A DNA stretch of 64,000 bases, from assembly GCA_020633435.1 (NCBI GenBank), contig JACKDP010000005.1, positions 124,001 through 188,000 of the forward strand, given 5' to 3'. The position numbers and the translations under genes were made by a program. Below, piece after piece: positions 52,766 to 61,129 of this stretch. Within the stretch, counting starts at the first letter, position 1, and each line of letters begins with the position of its first letter. Under the pieces are notes generated by a model, which was given only the letters and a program-made list of their open reading frames with translations, was not told the origin of the DNA and searched no databases. The stretch is from Myxococcales bacterium (GTDB taxonomy: Bacteria; Myxococcota_A; Bradymonadia; UBA7976; UBA1532).

Positions 52766-53140
52766 TCAGGGGCAGATGTCGCGGAGGGCCTCGGGGAAGG
52801 CGGCCGCCTTGACGCGGGCCAGCTCGTCGATCCAGACGCGGGTGCGCTCGGCCGCGGGCAGCTTCGGGAAGGCGTCGTCGAAGAAGCCCTTGCCGGGCTC
52901 CTGCCGCTCCTGGCCCACGACCACCGCTGTCAGCCAGGGCAGGTCGACGGCCCGCAGCCGCCGGCCGATGAGGCCGAGGGCCTGCCCAAGCCGCGGATCG
53001 TGGGGCGCCAGGTCGACCCAGGGGTTCGGCAGGCGCTGGCAGAGGGTGCCGTAGGTGATGATGCCCCGCCGGCTGCGGGCGGCGGCGAGGACGATGGGGT
53101 AGATGGCCTCGGCGAGGTCGTCCAGATCGGGGGCTGCCAT
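52766..53140 (-). CDS. Small cytoplasmic protein, weak alkyltransferase-like layout
   Basis: The 124-residue protein has no signal and is mostly alpha/beta, with DLAEAIYPIVLAAARSRRG, IITYGTLCQRLPNPW, LGQALGLIGRRLRAVDLPWL and VVVGQERQEPGKGF. The order ITYG..., then LGQALG, then LPWL..VVVG, then PG.GF resembles the helix-turn-helix end of alkylguanine transferase-like proteins, but I see no PCHR and cannot confirm the family. Start ATG 53140 is chosen because upstream in-frame sequence is shadow-like. Convergent with the lipoprotein gene before it, 11 bases apart. Confidence 0.6.
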   Translation of the reverse strand: MAAPDLDDLAEAIYPIVLAAARSRRGIITYGTLCQRLPNPWVDLAPHDPRLGQALGLIGRRLRAVDLPWLTAVVVGQERQEPGKGFFDDAFPKLPAAERTRVWIDELARVKAAAFPEALRDICP

Positions 53141-53321
53141 CGGGGCTCCGGGAGGTCGGGGAGCGCCACCGTAGCACGAGCGGCCCAGGCCGCGGACCGG
53201 CCGGCGCGATTTCCAGCGCCCGGCCCCGCAACCCGGCCCGCGGTGGCCGGTTTGCGCTCGGTGAATGCCGGCGACGTCGGTGCGTCGGCCGGCCCGTTCA
53301 CCCCCGCTGGAGGAATACACC

Positions 53322-54152
53322 ATGAAGCTCCTGGCCTTCGCCCTGCCCGCCGCGCTCCTCGCTGGTCTGACCGGTTGCCCCAAGGACGATGACCCGCCGC
53401 TGACCGCTGAAGAGGCCCAGGCCGCCGTGGAGGAGGCCCAGCTCGCGTCGGAGGCCTCGGCCCTCACCGCCGAGGAGGTGGAGATCGGCACCGACTTCAC
53501 CCTGGGCGAGGGGGCGCGCAAGGCCGCCGAGCACATCCGCGACTTCTACCGCTCCCAGGCCCCCTGCGCCGACGTGACCCTGGAGGACCGCACCGTCACC
53601 GTGGACTTCGGCGTCGAGGAGGGCTGCGTCTGGCGCGGCCGCACCTACCACGGCCAGCACGCCGTGCACGTGGAGAAGGCGGAGGACGTGGGGGTGGAGG
53701 TGCACCACACCTGGACGGGCTTCACCAACGGCCGCGTGACCGTCGATGGCACCGCCCTCGTCACCTGGTCGCTCACCGAGCGCAGCCGCCGCGTGGCCCA
53801 TGACCTGACCTGGAGCCGCGACGGCAAGGAGGCCCACGGCACCGGCGACCGCACCCAGCGCCTGCTGGACGAGGGCGGCGGGCTGCCGGCGGGCATCGTC
53901 ATCGACGGGGAGCAGACCTGGACGGGGGTCCGGGGGAACACCTGGCAGCTCGACATCGAGGCGGTGGAGGCGCGGCCTCAGGATCCGGTGCCCCAGGCCG
54001 GGGCCTATGTGCTGACGAACCCGGCGGGGAAGACGCTGACGATGTCGTTCGAGCGGCGCGACGAGGCCCGCATCGCGGTCACGCTCACCGGCCCCCGGGG
54101 CAAGTCCTTCACCTTCGTGATCCGCGCCAACGGGCTGGTCGAGCGGGCCTGA
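53322..54152 (+). CDS. Lipoprotein of unknown function
   Basis: The 276-residue product has a lipoprotein signal ending GLTGCPKD (Cys about 19), a short charged helix (EEAQAAVEEAQLASEASAL, about 32-50), and a long beta-rich body with two Cys (APCADVTL, EEGCVWRG, likely paired). The pattern HTWTGFTNGRVTVDGTALVTW and later IVIDGEQTWTGVRGNTWQ looks like a repeated beta unit. No family recognised. ATG 53322 follows GGAGGA. Confidence 0.7.
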   Translation: MKLLAFALPAALLAGLTGCPKDDDPPLTAEEAQAAVEEAQLASEASALTAEEVEIGTDFTLGEGARKAAEHIRDFYRSQAPCADVTLEDRTVTVDFGVEEGCVWRGRTYHGQHAVHVEKAEDVGVEVHHTWTGFTNGRVTVDGTALVTWSLTERSRRVAHDLTWSRDGKEAHGTGDRTQRLLDEGGGLPAGIVIDGEQTWTGVRGNTWQLDIEAVEARPQDPVPQAGAYVLTNPAGKTLTMSFERRDEARIAVTLTGPRGKSFTFVIRANGLVERA

Positions 54153-54159
54153 GCCGCCG

Positions 54160-54675
54160 TCAGAACCCGGCGTCCTGGCCGGGCCCGTCGTCGGGGCAGT
54201 CGAAGCCGTCCTGATCCACGTACTGCCACCGGCCCCCCACGCACTGGTGGTAGATGGTGTAGGCGTCCTGAGCGCACTCCAGGCGGCCGCAGAGCAGGCC
54301 CTCGCGCTCGGCGTCGCAGGCGGGCAGGGGGTCGTAGGTCACGCCGCCGCAGCGCGGATCGCGCGCCCGCTCCGCCAGCGACTGCTCGCCGGCGTCCACG
54401 ATGTCGCCGGGGGGCTCCGAGGCGTCCACGACGACGGCGTCGGTGCTGCCGTCCTGGCGGGGATCGGCGTCGCGGGCGGGGCGCGCGTCCGGGATCGGGC
54501 TGGCGTCCCGCGGCGGACGCGGAGCGCCATCGTCATCGAAGAAGTGGTCGCTGGCGTCGAGGGCGAGCGTCGCGTCGTGGGCGGTGGCGCCGGCGTCGAT
54601 GACTTCATCGGGGTCGGCGACGCAGCCGGTGAGGGCGGCGAGGGCGGTGAGGGCGGCCAGGGCGGTGCGCGGCAT
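54160..54675 (-). CDS. Small Asp/Ala-rich lipoprotein
   Basis: The 171-residue product has a lipoprotein signal ending LTGCV (Cys about 18), an Asp/Ala/Pro-rich linker (about 20-95, DASPIPDARPARDADPRQ), and a C-terminal part with six Cys (DPRCGGVTYDPLPACDAE, LLCGRLECAQDAY, QCVGGRW, FDCPDDG), likely a small disulfide module. It lies seven bases from the end of the convergent lipoprotein. Function unknown. The next gene upstream on the same strand ends 50 bases away. Confidence 0.7.
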   Translation of the reverse strand: MPRTALAALTALAALTGCVADPDEVIDAGATAHDATLALDASDHFFDDDGAPRPPRDASPIPDARPARDADPRQDGSTDAVVVDASEPPGDIVDAGEQSLAERARDPRCGGVTYDPLPACDAEREGLLCGRLECAQDAYTIYHQCVGGRWQYVDQDGFDCPDDGPGQDAGF

Positions 54676-54725
54676 GGGGGTCCTCCGAGGTTGCCGTCGA
54701 CCAGACGCCGCGCCGGGCCGATCTG

Positions 54726-56432
54726 TCAGTGATCGCCGCTGAGGCAGCGCCCACGCCCGGGCAGGCCCGTCGGCAGGCAGTGGCTGTCGGGGCCGCAGTC
54801 GGCGTCGGCCGCGCACCACGGCGCGCAGACGGGCTGGATGCCGGCCCGGGCCGGCAGGCAGTCGAGGCCCGGGGCGCAGCGGGCGTCGGGGCCGCACGCG
54901 TCGCCGCGCTGGCCCGCGCCGGGCGTGCCGGGCTCGCAGAGGCTGACCTTGGGCCCCGGCTTCGCGGACTCGCGCACCCCACAGACCTGGCCCGCCCCGC
55001 AGGCGGCCGGATCGAGCACATCGCAGGTGGCTGAGCAGACGCCGACGTGGCGGGTGCGCTCCAGCTCCACGCACCGCTGCTCGCCGGGGCAGTCGGTGTC
55101 CACGGCGCAGAGGGCGTGGCAGACGCGGCCCTGGGGGTCGGCGAGGGGCTGGCCGAAGAAGGCGCAGTAGAGCCCGGCCGCGCAGTCCTCGAACGAGGCG
55201 TTCTGGCCGCGGACGCACGCCCCGCCCAGGGGCACCTCGCCCGCGGGCCGGCAGACCGTCTCGAACGTGTCGGCGAAGCCCTGGAAGGTGCACTTCTGGC
55301 CGTCGGGGCAGTCCTGGGCCTTGAGGTCGCAGGCCAGCATCGGCGGCGTCGGGTCGGCCGTCGTGTCGAGGGCGCCGGGGTCGCCGGTGGTGGGCCGGGC
55401 CTGGGTCGCGGCGGCGAAGAGCGTGGCCTGCATCACCTGGAAGGCGCGCTCCATGTTCACGTCGCCGATGTCATCCTCGCCCAGGGCGCAGTGGTAGGCC
55501 GGGTTGCGGAAGTTGGCGGTGGTGGTCAGCAGCGCGGCGGGCCAGTCGACGGCCCAGAACTCGGCGTGATCGGAGCGGCGCAGGTCGATCAGGCTCGGGT
55601 CGCGCCGGTAGGGGCCGTTGAGGAGCACGGGCAGCAGCCGCAGGCCCACGCGGTCGGCGCCGGCCTTCAGGTCGGTGATGGGGCCCGGGGCCAGGTCGTC
55701 GGCGATGGCGGCGATGAAGTCGCCCCGGAAGTCCGCCTGCGCCACCTGGGCGTGGGCCTCGGGGAAGATGAACTCGAAGCCGGCCGGGAGCGTCTGGCTG
55801 CCGGGTTCATCGGAGAAATAGCCAACGGTATCGAGCACATACGAGGCCTTCACCTCGACGCCCTGCCGCTTCGCCCGGCCCGCCCAGGCCCGGGAGCCGA
55901 CGAGCCCCCACTCCTCTTCGTCCCAGCAGGCCAGGACGAGCGTCCGCTCGAAGGCGGTGCCGGCCAGCGCGCGGGCGGCCTCGAGCACGCCGGCCACGCC
56001 GCTGGCGTTGTCGTCGGCGCCGGCGCACTCGGCCAGGTGGTCGTAGTGGGCCGAGACGACCACCCACTCGCCCGGGGCGGTGGTGCCCGGGCGGACGCCG
56101 ATGACGTTCACGCCGCTGCCGTAGGCCTGGCGCTCGACGGTGAAGCCGCTGGCGGCGAAGACCTCGGCGCAGCGGTCCTGCACGGCCTGCCAGTGGGCGC
56201 TGCCGGGGACGCGCGGGCGGGCGACGAGCTCGACGTCGGCGCCGAAGGTGGCCACGTCAGCCCGGGCGGTGAGGACCTCGGCCGACGGCGCCGCAGGCAC
56301 CTCCACGTCGCCGATGGCGGCGTCGGCCGCCGGCGGCTGGGCGTCGGCTACCCCGCCGCCCCCGCCGTCGTCGTCGCAGCCGGCCGCGGCCAGCAAGAGG
56401 CACAGGCCCAGTCCCGTCGATCGCGTCAGCAC
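54726..56432 (-). CDS. M28-family zinc peptidase lipoprotein with Cys-rich tail
   Basis: A lipoprotein signal (TRSTGLGLCLLLAAAGC) precedes a linker and a zinc aminopeptidase domain of M28 type. Zn/ligand motifs: VVVSAHYDHLAECAGADDNASG (His, Asp), CWDEEEWGLVGSRAW (catalytic Glu and Glu), a VLDTVGY Asp, and RRSDHAEFW (last His). A Cys-rich tail of about 200 residues follows, with modules such as CPGEQRCVELERTRHVGVC and CAADADCGPDSHC of the Dickkopf type. It should cleave peptides at the cell surface. The start at GTG 56432 opens directly on the signal; an ATG at 56465 would add 11 residues in front. Confidence 0.85.
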   Translation of the reverse strand: MLTRSTGLGLCLLLAAAGCDDDGGGGGVADAQPPAADAAIGDVEVPAAPSAEVLTARADVATFGADVELVARPRVPGSAHWQAVQDRCAEVFAASGFTVERQAYGSGVNVIGVRPGTTAPGEWVVVSAHYDHLAECAGADDNASGVAGVLEAARALAGTAFERTLVLACWDEEEWGLVGSRAWAGRAKRQGVEVKASYVLDTVGYFSDEPGSQTLPAGFEFIFPEAHAQVAQADFRGDFIAAIADDLAPGPITDLKAGADRVGLRLLPVLLNGPYRRDPSLIDLRRSDHAEFWAVDWPAALLTTTANFRNPAYHCALGEDDIGDVNMERAFQVMQATLFAAATQARPTTGDPGALDTTADPTPPMLACDLKAQDCPDGQKCTFQGFADTFETVCRPAGEVPLGGACVRGQNASFEDCAAGLYCAFFGQPLADPQGRVCHALCAVDTDCPGEQRCVELERTRHVGVCSATCDVLDPAACGAGQVCGVRESAKPGPKVSLCEPGTPGAGQRGDACGPDARCAPGLDCLPARAGIQPVCAPWCAADADCGPDSHCLPTGLPGRGRCLSGDH

Positions 56433-56564
56433 GGCTCCCCCCACGGTTGCGTGAGCCTGCACCATGGATCGTGCGGTCGGCGAACACAATGGGAGGGACG
56501 CCCGGGGGTTGCCATCGCGCGCGCTCTCGGCGACCTTCCGCCGCCTGTCGTCCCGAGAGGTCGC

Positions 56565-57333
56565 ATGAAGCTGCAGGGTCTCCAGCTCCGCATCCGCAGG
56601 CCCGGCGCGCTGGCGGACGCCGACGTCGACGTCCTGTGGCGCCTGCGCGGGCGGCTCATCGACCTGCGACCCGAGATCGACCCGGCCGACGACCGGGCGG
56701 CCTTCTTCGCCTGCATCCGGGCCGCCCACCGCGTCGCCGTGCTCACGGACGCCGAGGGCGAGGTGGTGGGCTTCCAGGACATCAGCGTCCACAAGTGGCC
56801 GAAACTGCTGATCTTGCAGGGCGAGTACGGGTTCCTGGAGCCGCGCTGGCGCGGCCACCCGATGCTGCCGATCATGACGCTGCTGCTCATCGTGCCGCCC
56901 TGGGTGCGCCACCAGCGCGGCCGCGACGCGTGGTACGTGGGCGACGCCTACCCGTCGGGGTTCCTGCCCTTCGCGCGCTCGTTCCCGGTGGTGTACCTGG
57001 CGGGGGAGGCGGACGTGCCGGCGGCGGCGGCTGACTTCGTGGCGTGGCTGCCGCAGCGCCTCTACGGCGACACCTGGGAGCCCGAGGCCAGCCGCGTGCG
57101 GTTGCGGACGCGGCCCCGGCCCCCCGTGGTGCGCTCGGCCCGCGACGCGGCGGCGGTGGAGCGCTACGAGCGCGTCAACCCGGGCTGGGCAGGGGGGCTA
57201 CGCGGCGTTCCTGCTGCTGCCGCTGGACGCGCGCTTCCTGCAGGGGCTGCCCACGATCGGTCGCCGCCTGCGGCGCGGCCTCACGCCTCGTGGGCGTCGA
57301 GGCGAATCGCCGCCGCCGACACCAGCCGCGTGA
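56565..57333 (+). pseudogene. GNAT-like protein with a one-base insertion in a G-run
   Basis: The first 205 residues read MKLQGLQLRIRRPGALADAD, HRVAVLTDAEGEVVGFQDIS, EYGFLEPRWRGHPMLPIMTL, and resemble a GNAT-like acyltransferase by layout; I cannot name a family. At 57192-57197 a run of six G shifts the frame. With five G the protein would continue as NPGWAGGYAAFLLLPLDARF and end at the TGA 57331-57333, which overlaps the next minus gene. As given, the C-terminus is replaced by shadow sequence. The ATG at 56565 follows GAGAGGTC. Either the gene is broken or the G-run is miscalled. Confidence 0.65.
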
Positions 57334-58576
57334 CGCCGACGAGCACGGCGATGGCCCCCACCAGGGTGATGACGGCCAGGGGCAGCAGCAGCCCCACCGG
57401 CGGCCGGCGGCCGCTGGCCACGATGCGCACGGCGAAGGCCAGCAGGGCCAGGACGATGAGCCCGACGCGCAGGCCCGAGGCCCGGCGGACGAGGTCCTCG
57501 TCCTCGGCCAGGCGGCCGACGTCGGTCACGGCGCCGACGACGCCCAGCATGCCGATCAGGCCGAGGACCTGACCCGTCCCTTGCACCCAGGGCAGGGTGT
57601 CGAGGGCGGAGAAGGCGGCGCTCAGGCGGCCGCCGAACAGGTCGCTCATCAGCTTCAGGGACCAGAGATCCAGGACGAGGCTCAGGGCGAGCATGGTGCC
57701 CGCCAGGCGGGCGGGGCCGTCCCCCGCGGGGGTGGCGGCGGCGAAGCGGAAGAGCGCCAGCATCATGGCGAAGCCCAGGGCCATGCCCAGCAGGGTGCCG
57801 CCATAGAGGACGGCCTTCATGGCGCTCGGATCCTGGCCGCCCCGCGCGGCGAACGTCAGGCCGATGGCGATGACCATCACGACGACGCGGGCGATGAGCA
57901 TGTCGTGGAAGTGGCGGAGGGCCTGGCCGGCGGCCGGGTTGCCGAGGCCGCGGCCCGGCGCGCGGACGGCGGGCGCGGGCGGCTGCGCGCGCAGCCAGAG
58001 CCAGCCGAGGCCCACATGGGTGGCGATGCTCTGGGCGCGGAACCACGGGTGCATGGCCTGCTCGGCCTCGGGGGTGAGCACGTCGAGGAGCCCGAGCAGC
58101 CAGACCGCGAGCCCGACGCCGATGAGGACGCTCGTCACCAGGAAGGCGGGGCCCCGCGCCTGAAAGCGCCAGAGCGTCGCGAGCATGGCGACGTTGGCCA
58201 GCGCCCAGACGGCGAGCTGGAGCCAGGGCAGGATCGTGTGGAAGCGCTCGAGCCCGCCGGTGTCGAGGTCGAGGACCGGCAGGAGCATCCAGGTCGCCGA
58301 GACGAGGGCCATCCCGACGACGCCGATGGCCGCCGCCACCGCCGCCGTGCCCCCGCCGAAGGCCAGCCGGATGAGCCCGGCGACGGCCGCCACGGTGCCG
58401 GCCAGGGAGACCCAGCTCAGCAGGGTGACCCAGGAGCGCCACCGCTCCACGGCCTCGATGTCTCCGAAATCACGAGGGATTCCGAGGAAGGCGTCCAGGG
58501 CGGCGCGGCCGAGGCCCGTCGCGATCCAGGCGGCGCAAGCGGCGACGAGGAGGGCGCGGGCCGTGCCGGGCTTCAT
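57281..58576 (-). CDS. Polytopic membrane protein of unknown function
   Basis: The 431-residue protein has around 10-12 hydrophobic helices, for example ALLVAACAAWIATGLGR, WVTLLSWVSLAGTVAAVAGLI, FLVTSVLIGVGLAVWLLGLLD and VITLVGAIAVLVGVTRLVSA. It has few polar motifs. No transporter signature is recognised. The ATG at 58576 overlaps the stop of the TSP3 gene by four bases, which puts them in one unit. It ends over the 3' end of the GNAT-like gene by 53 bases. Confidence 0.75.
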   Translation of the reverse strand: MKPGTARALLVAACAAWIATGLGRAALDAFLGIPRDFGDIEAVERWRSWVTLLSWVSLAGTVAAVAGLIRLAFGGGTAAVAAAIGVVGMALVSATWMLLPVLDLDTGGLERFHTILPWLQLAVWALANVAMLATLWRFQARGPAFLVTSVLIGVGLAVWLLGLLDVLTPEAEQAMHPWFRAQSIATHVGLGWLWLRAQPPAPAVRAPGRGLGNPAAGQALRHFHDMLIARVVVMVIAIGLTFAARGGQDPSAMKAVLYGGTLLGMALGFAMMLALFRFAAATPAGDGPARLAGTMLALSLVLDLWSLKLMSDLFGGRLSAAFSALDTLPWVQGTGQVLGLIGMLGVVGAVTDVGRLAEDEDLVRRASGLRVGLIVLALLAFAVRIVASGRRPPVGLLLPLAVITLVGAIAVLVGVTRLVSAAAIRLDAHEA

Positions 58577-60928
58577 GGCAGGCTCGCGCAGACCTGGCGG
58601 CCCTGGTTGAAGAGCTCGGGGAAGCAGACCTGCCCCATGGGGCAGTCCTCCTGGACGTCGCAGACCGGGGCGCAGACGTTGAAGCCCACGATGCAGACGG
58701 AGCCGGGCCGGCACTCGGGATCCGCCTGGCAGGCGGCGCCGTCGGCCACGCGGCCCATGCCCGTGGGCGCGCAGGCGCCGGTGCCGCGGTCGCAGTACTC
58801 GTTGGCGCCGCAGTCGGTGTTGGCCCCGCAGCGCGCCTCGCCGCACATGCCGGTGAGGGGATCGCAGACGCGGCCCTGGGGGCACTGCACGCCGGCGCAG
58901 CGGTCGATGCACGTCAGGGCGTCGGGCCCGCAGTAGCGCAGGTTCTCGGCGTCGGCGAGGCCCACGCAGCTGTAGCCGCGGTCGCAGTCGCCGTCGTCGG
59001 CGCAGGGCACGGCGCAGAAGCGCTCGCCGGTGGCCTGGACCGTCAGGCAGCGGTCGGTGCCGTCGGCGGTGCACTGCACGTTGTCATCGCAGGGGTCGCA
59101 CTGGCCGCTGCCGGTGGCGTAGCAGCCCAGATCGCGGGGGCTGCACGCCTGGCCGCGCGGGCACTGCACGTCGGCGCAGGGATCGATGCAGCGCCCCTCG
59201 CGCAGATCGCAGGCGCTGTCGGGGCAGTCGACGCCGCGGCAGATGCCGTCCTGGCAGCCGATGCAGATGACGCAGAAGCCGAAGAAACACAGGGTGCTGG
59301 CCACCCGCGTCTCGCGGGGGAACGGCTCGATGTCGCACTCAGGCAGGCGGATGGTGGCGGCCTGCCAGAACTCGGCCGGGGCGTCGCCGTTGATGGGATC
59401 GGTGAGCTGCTGGGGGCCGATGACGCGCTGGCGGTCGCCGCACTGGATGGTCAGCTCGATGGTCACCCCGGCGACGGGCTGGTTCTGCTGGGTGGGGCGG
59501 TAGGCGGCGCCCACCTGGTAGAGGCCCGGGGGCAGGCCGTCGGCGACGATGACCTCGGGGCCGGGGGCGCGGTCGCCGGCCTGGGCCAGGCCCGGATCGG
59601 CCCAGGCGGGGTTCCGGTTCTGGTCGTGCACGTCGTAGACGGCGTCGTACCAGGCCCCGAGCGGGTGCATCAGGTGCAGCTCCACGTCGGTGTTGGCCCC
59701 CTGCCAGCTCGCGGTGATGCGCAGGTTGGTGCGCACGCCGGGGTCGTCGCAGGCGTCGCCCAGGCCGTCGCCATCGGAGTCGAGCTGGTTGCGGTTGGCC
59801 ACGGCCGGGCAGTTGTCCTGGGCGTCGACGACGCCGTCGCCGTCGGCGTCGGGGCCGTCGGGGCGCTCGCAGGCGTCGCCGGTGCCGTCGCGATCCGCGT
59901 CGGCCTGGTTGGCGTTGGGGACGCCGGGACAGTTGTCCATGGCGTCGGGCACCCCGTCGCCGTCGCGGTCGCCGGCCTCACAGGCGTCGCCGATGCCGTC
60001 GCGATCGGCGTCGGCCTGGTCGGGGTTGGGCTCGCCGCGGCAGTTGTCGCAGGCGTCGCCGCGGCCGTCGCCGTCGGTGTCGGTCTGGCCGGCGTTGGAG
60101 GCGTCGGGGCAGTTGTCGGCCTCGTCCAGGACGCCGTCGTCGTCGCGGTCGTTGTCGTCGCAGGCGTCGCCGATGCCATCGCCGTCGGCGTCCTGCTGGC
60201 TGAAGTTCGGCTCGTCGGGGCAGTTGTCGCAGGCGTTGCCGCGGCCATCGTCGTCGCGGTCGGCCTGGTCGGGGTTCGCCACGCGCGCGCAGTTGTCCAT
60301 GGCGTCGGGCACGCCGTCGGCGTCGTCGTCGCCCGCCACCTCGCAGGCGTCGCCGCGGCCATCGCCGTCGGCGTCGGCCTGGCTGAAGTTCGGCGTGCCG
60401 GGGCAGTTGTCGCAGGCGTCGCCGATGCCGTCGTCGTCGCCGTCGGTCTGGGCCGGATCGGCGGCGTCGGGGCAGTCATCGTCGGGGTCCGGCACGCCGT
60501 CGCCGTCGCGATCCTCGATGTCGCAGGCGTCCCCGAGGCCGTCGCCGTCCCGGTCGGCCTGGTTGGCGTTGGGCTGCTCGGGGCAGTTGTCGCAGGGGTC
60601 GCCCACGCCGTCGTCGTCCAGGTCGGTCTGGCGGTTGTTGGCCTGGTCGGGGCAGTTGTCCATGGCGTCGGGGATGCCGTCGTCGTCGCGGTCGCCCGGG
60701 GGGCCCACCCGCGCGTCGACCCCGGCGTCGCCGGCCGGGGGCCGCGCGTCAGCGCCCCGCCGCCCGCGCCGCCGCCACCGTCGCCGCCGCCCGTGCGGGC
60801 GTCGGTAGCCGCGCCGTCGGTCGCGCCCCGCCCGCGCCGCCCGCGCCCGGGCCGCCACCGCCGCCGTCATCGCAGGCCCAGACACCCAGAATCATCAACA
60901 AGATCAAGCGGCTGGCGACGGACCTCAT
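58573..60928 (-). CDS. Thrombospondin type-3 repeat lipoprotein with Cys-rich tail, N-terminal frameshifts
   Basis: The body (about 770 residues from 60885) starts with ten thrombospondin type-3 units (about 60693-59740), each of the form DxDxDGxxDxxDNCPxxxNxxQxDxDxDGxGDACD, which bind calcium in a rod. It continues with a beta domain (RTNLRITASWQGANTDVELH) and a C-terminal run of Dickkopf-like Cys modules (CADVQCPRGQACSPRD, CRPGSVCIVGFNVCAPVCDV). The lipoprotein signal, SRLILLMILGVWACDDG, begins at ATG 60928 in another frame. Two one-base losses in equal GGCGGGGCGC contexts, near 60815 and 60755, rejoin the frames. It forms a unit with the membrane protein downstream. Confidence 0.8.
59740..60693 (-). 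repeat. Tandem thrombospondin type-3 repeat region
   Basis: About ten near-identical DNA units of 75-110 bases encode the calcium-binding DNCP...DACD repeats. They are rich in gtcgccgtcg-like triplets. Such a repeat is prone to copy-number change and to assembly collapse. Confidence 0.85.
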
Positions 60929-60974
60929 GGCGCTCCCCCCGAGAAGACGGACGACTACGGGGCAGCACCCTACT

Positions 60975-61009
60975 GGGAAATCCGCTCCGGATCACGCCCC
61001 GGATTTCCC
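60975..61009. promoter_or_regulatory. Inverted repeat in the divergent gap before the alpha-2-macroglobulin gene
   Basis: GGGAAATCCG (60975-60984) pairs exactly with CGGATTTCCC (61000-61009) over a 15-base spacer, in the 201-base gap between the TSP3 gene and the macroglobulin gene. The spacing suits an operator for a dimeric regulator acting on one or both genes, or a stem-loop. No regulator is assigned. Confidence 0.5.
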
Positions 61010-61129
61010 CGGCTCGACCCCCGAAAAACCGTGGCCGTGGCGGCGACGTGCGGCGAAAAGCCGGGGCCGGAGCGCTGGCACCATCCCTGCACACGCTGCG
61101 GGCAGACCATGACCGGAGGGAGAGACACC

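Noticed and set aside
52766..53140. Alkylguanine-DNA transferase-like assignment
   Set aside because: Only the helix-turn-helix order is loosely similar. The PCHR active site is absent.
59740..60693. CRISPR array
   Set aside because: The repeated units are coding, in frame, and give calcium-binding TSP3 repeats, without unique spacers.
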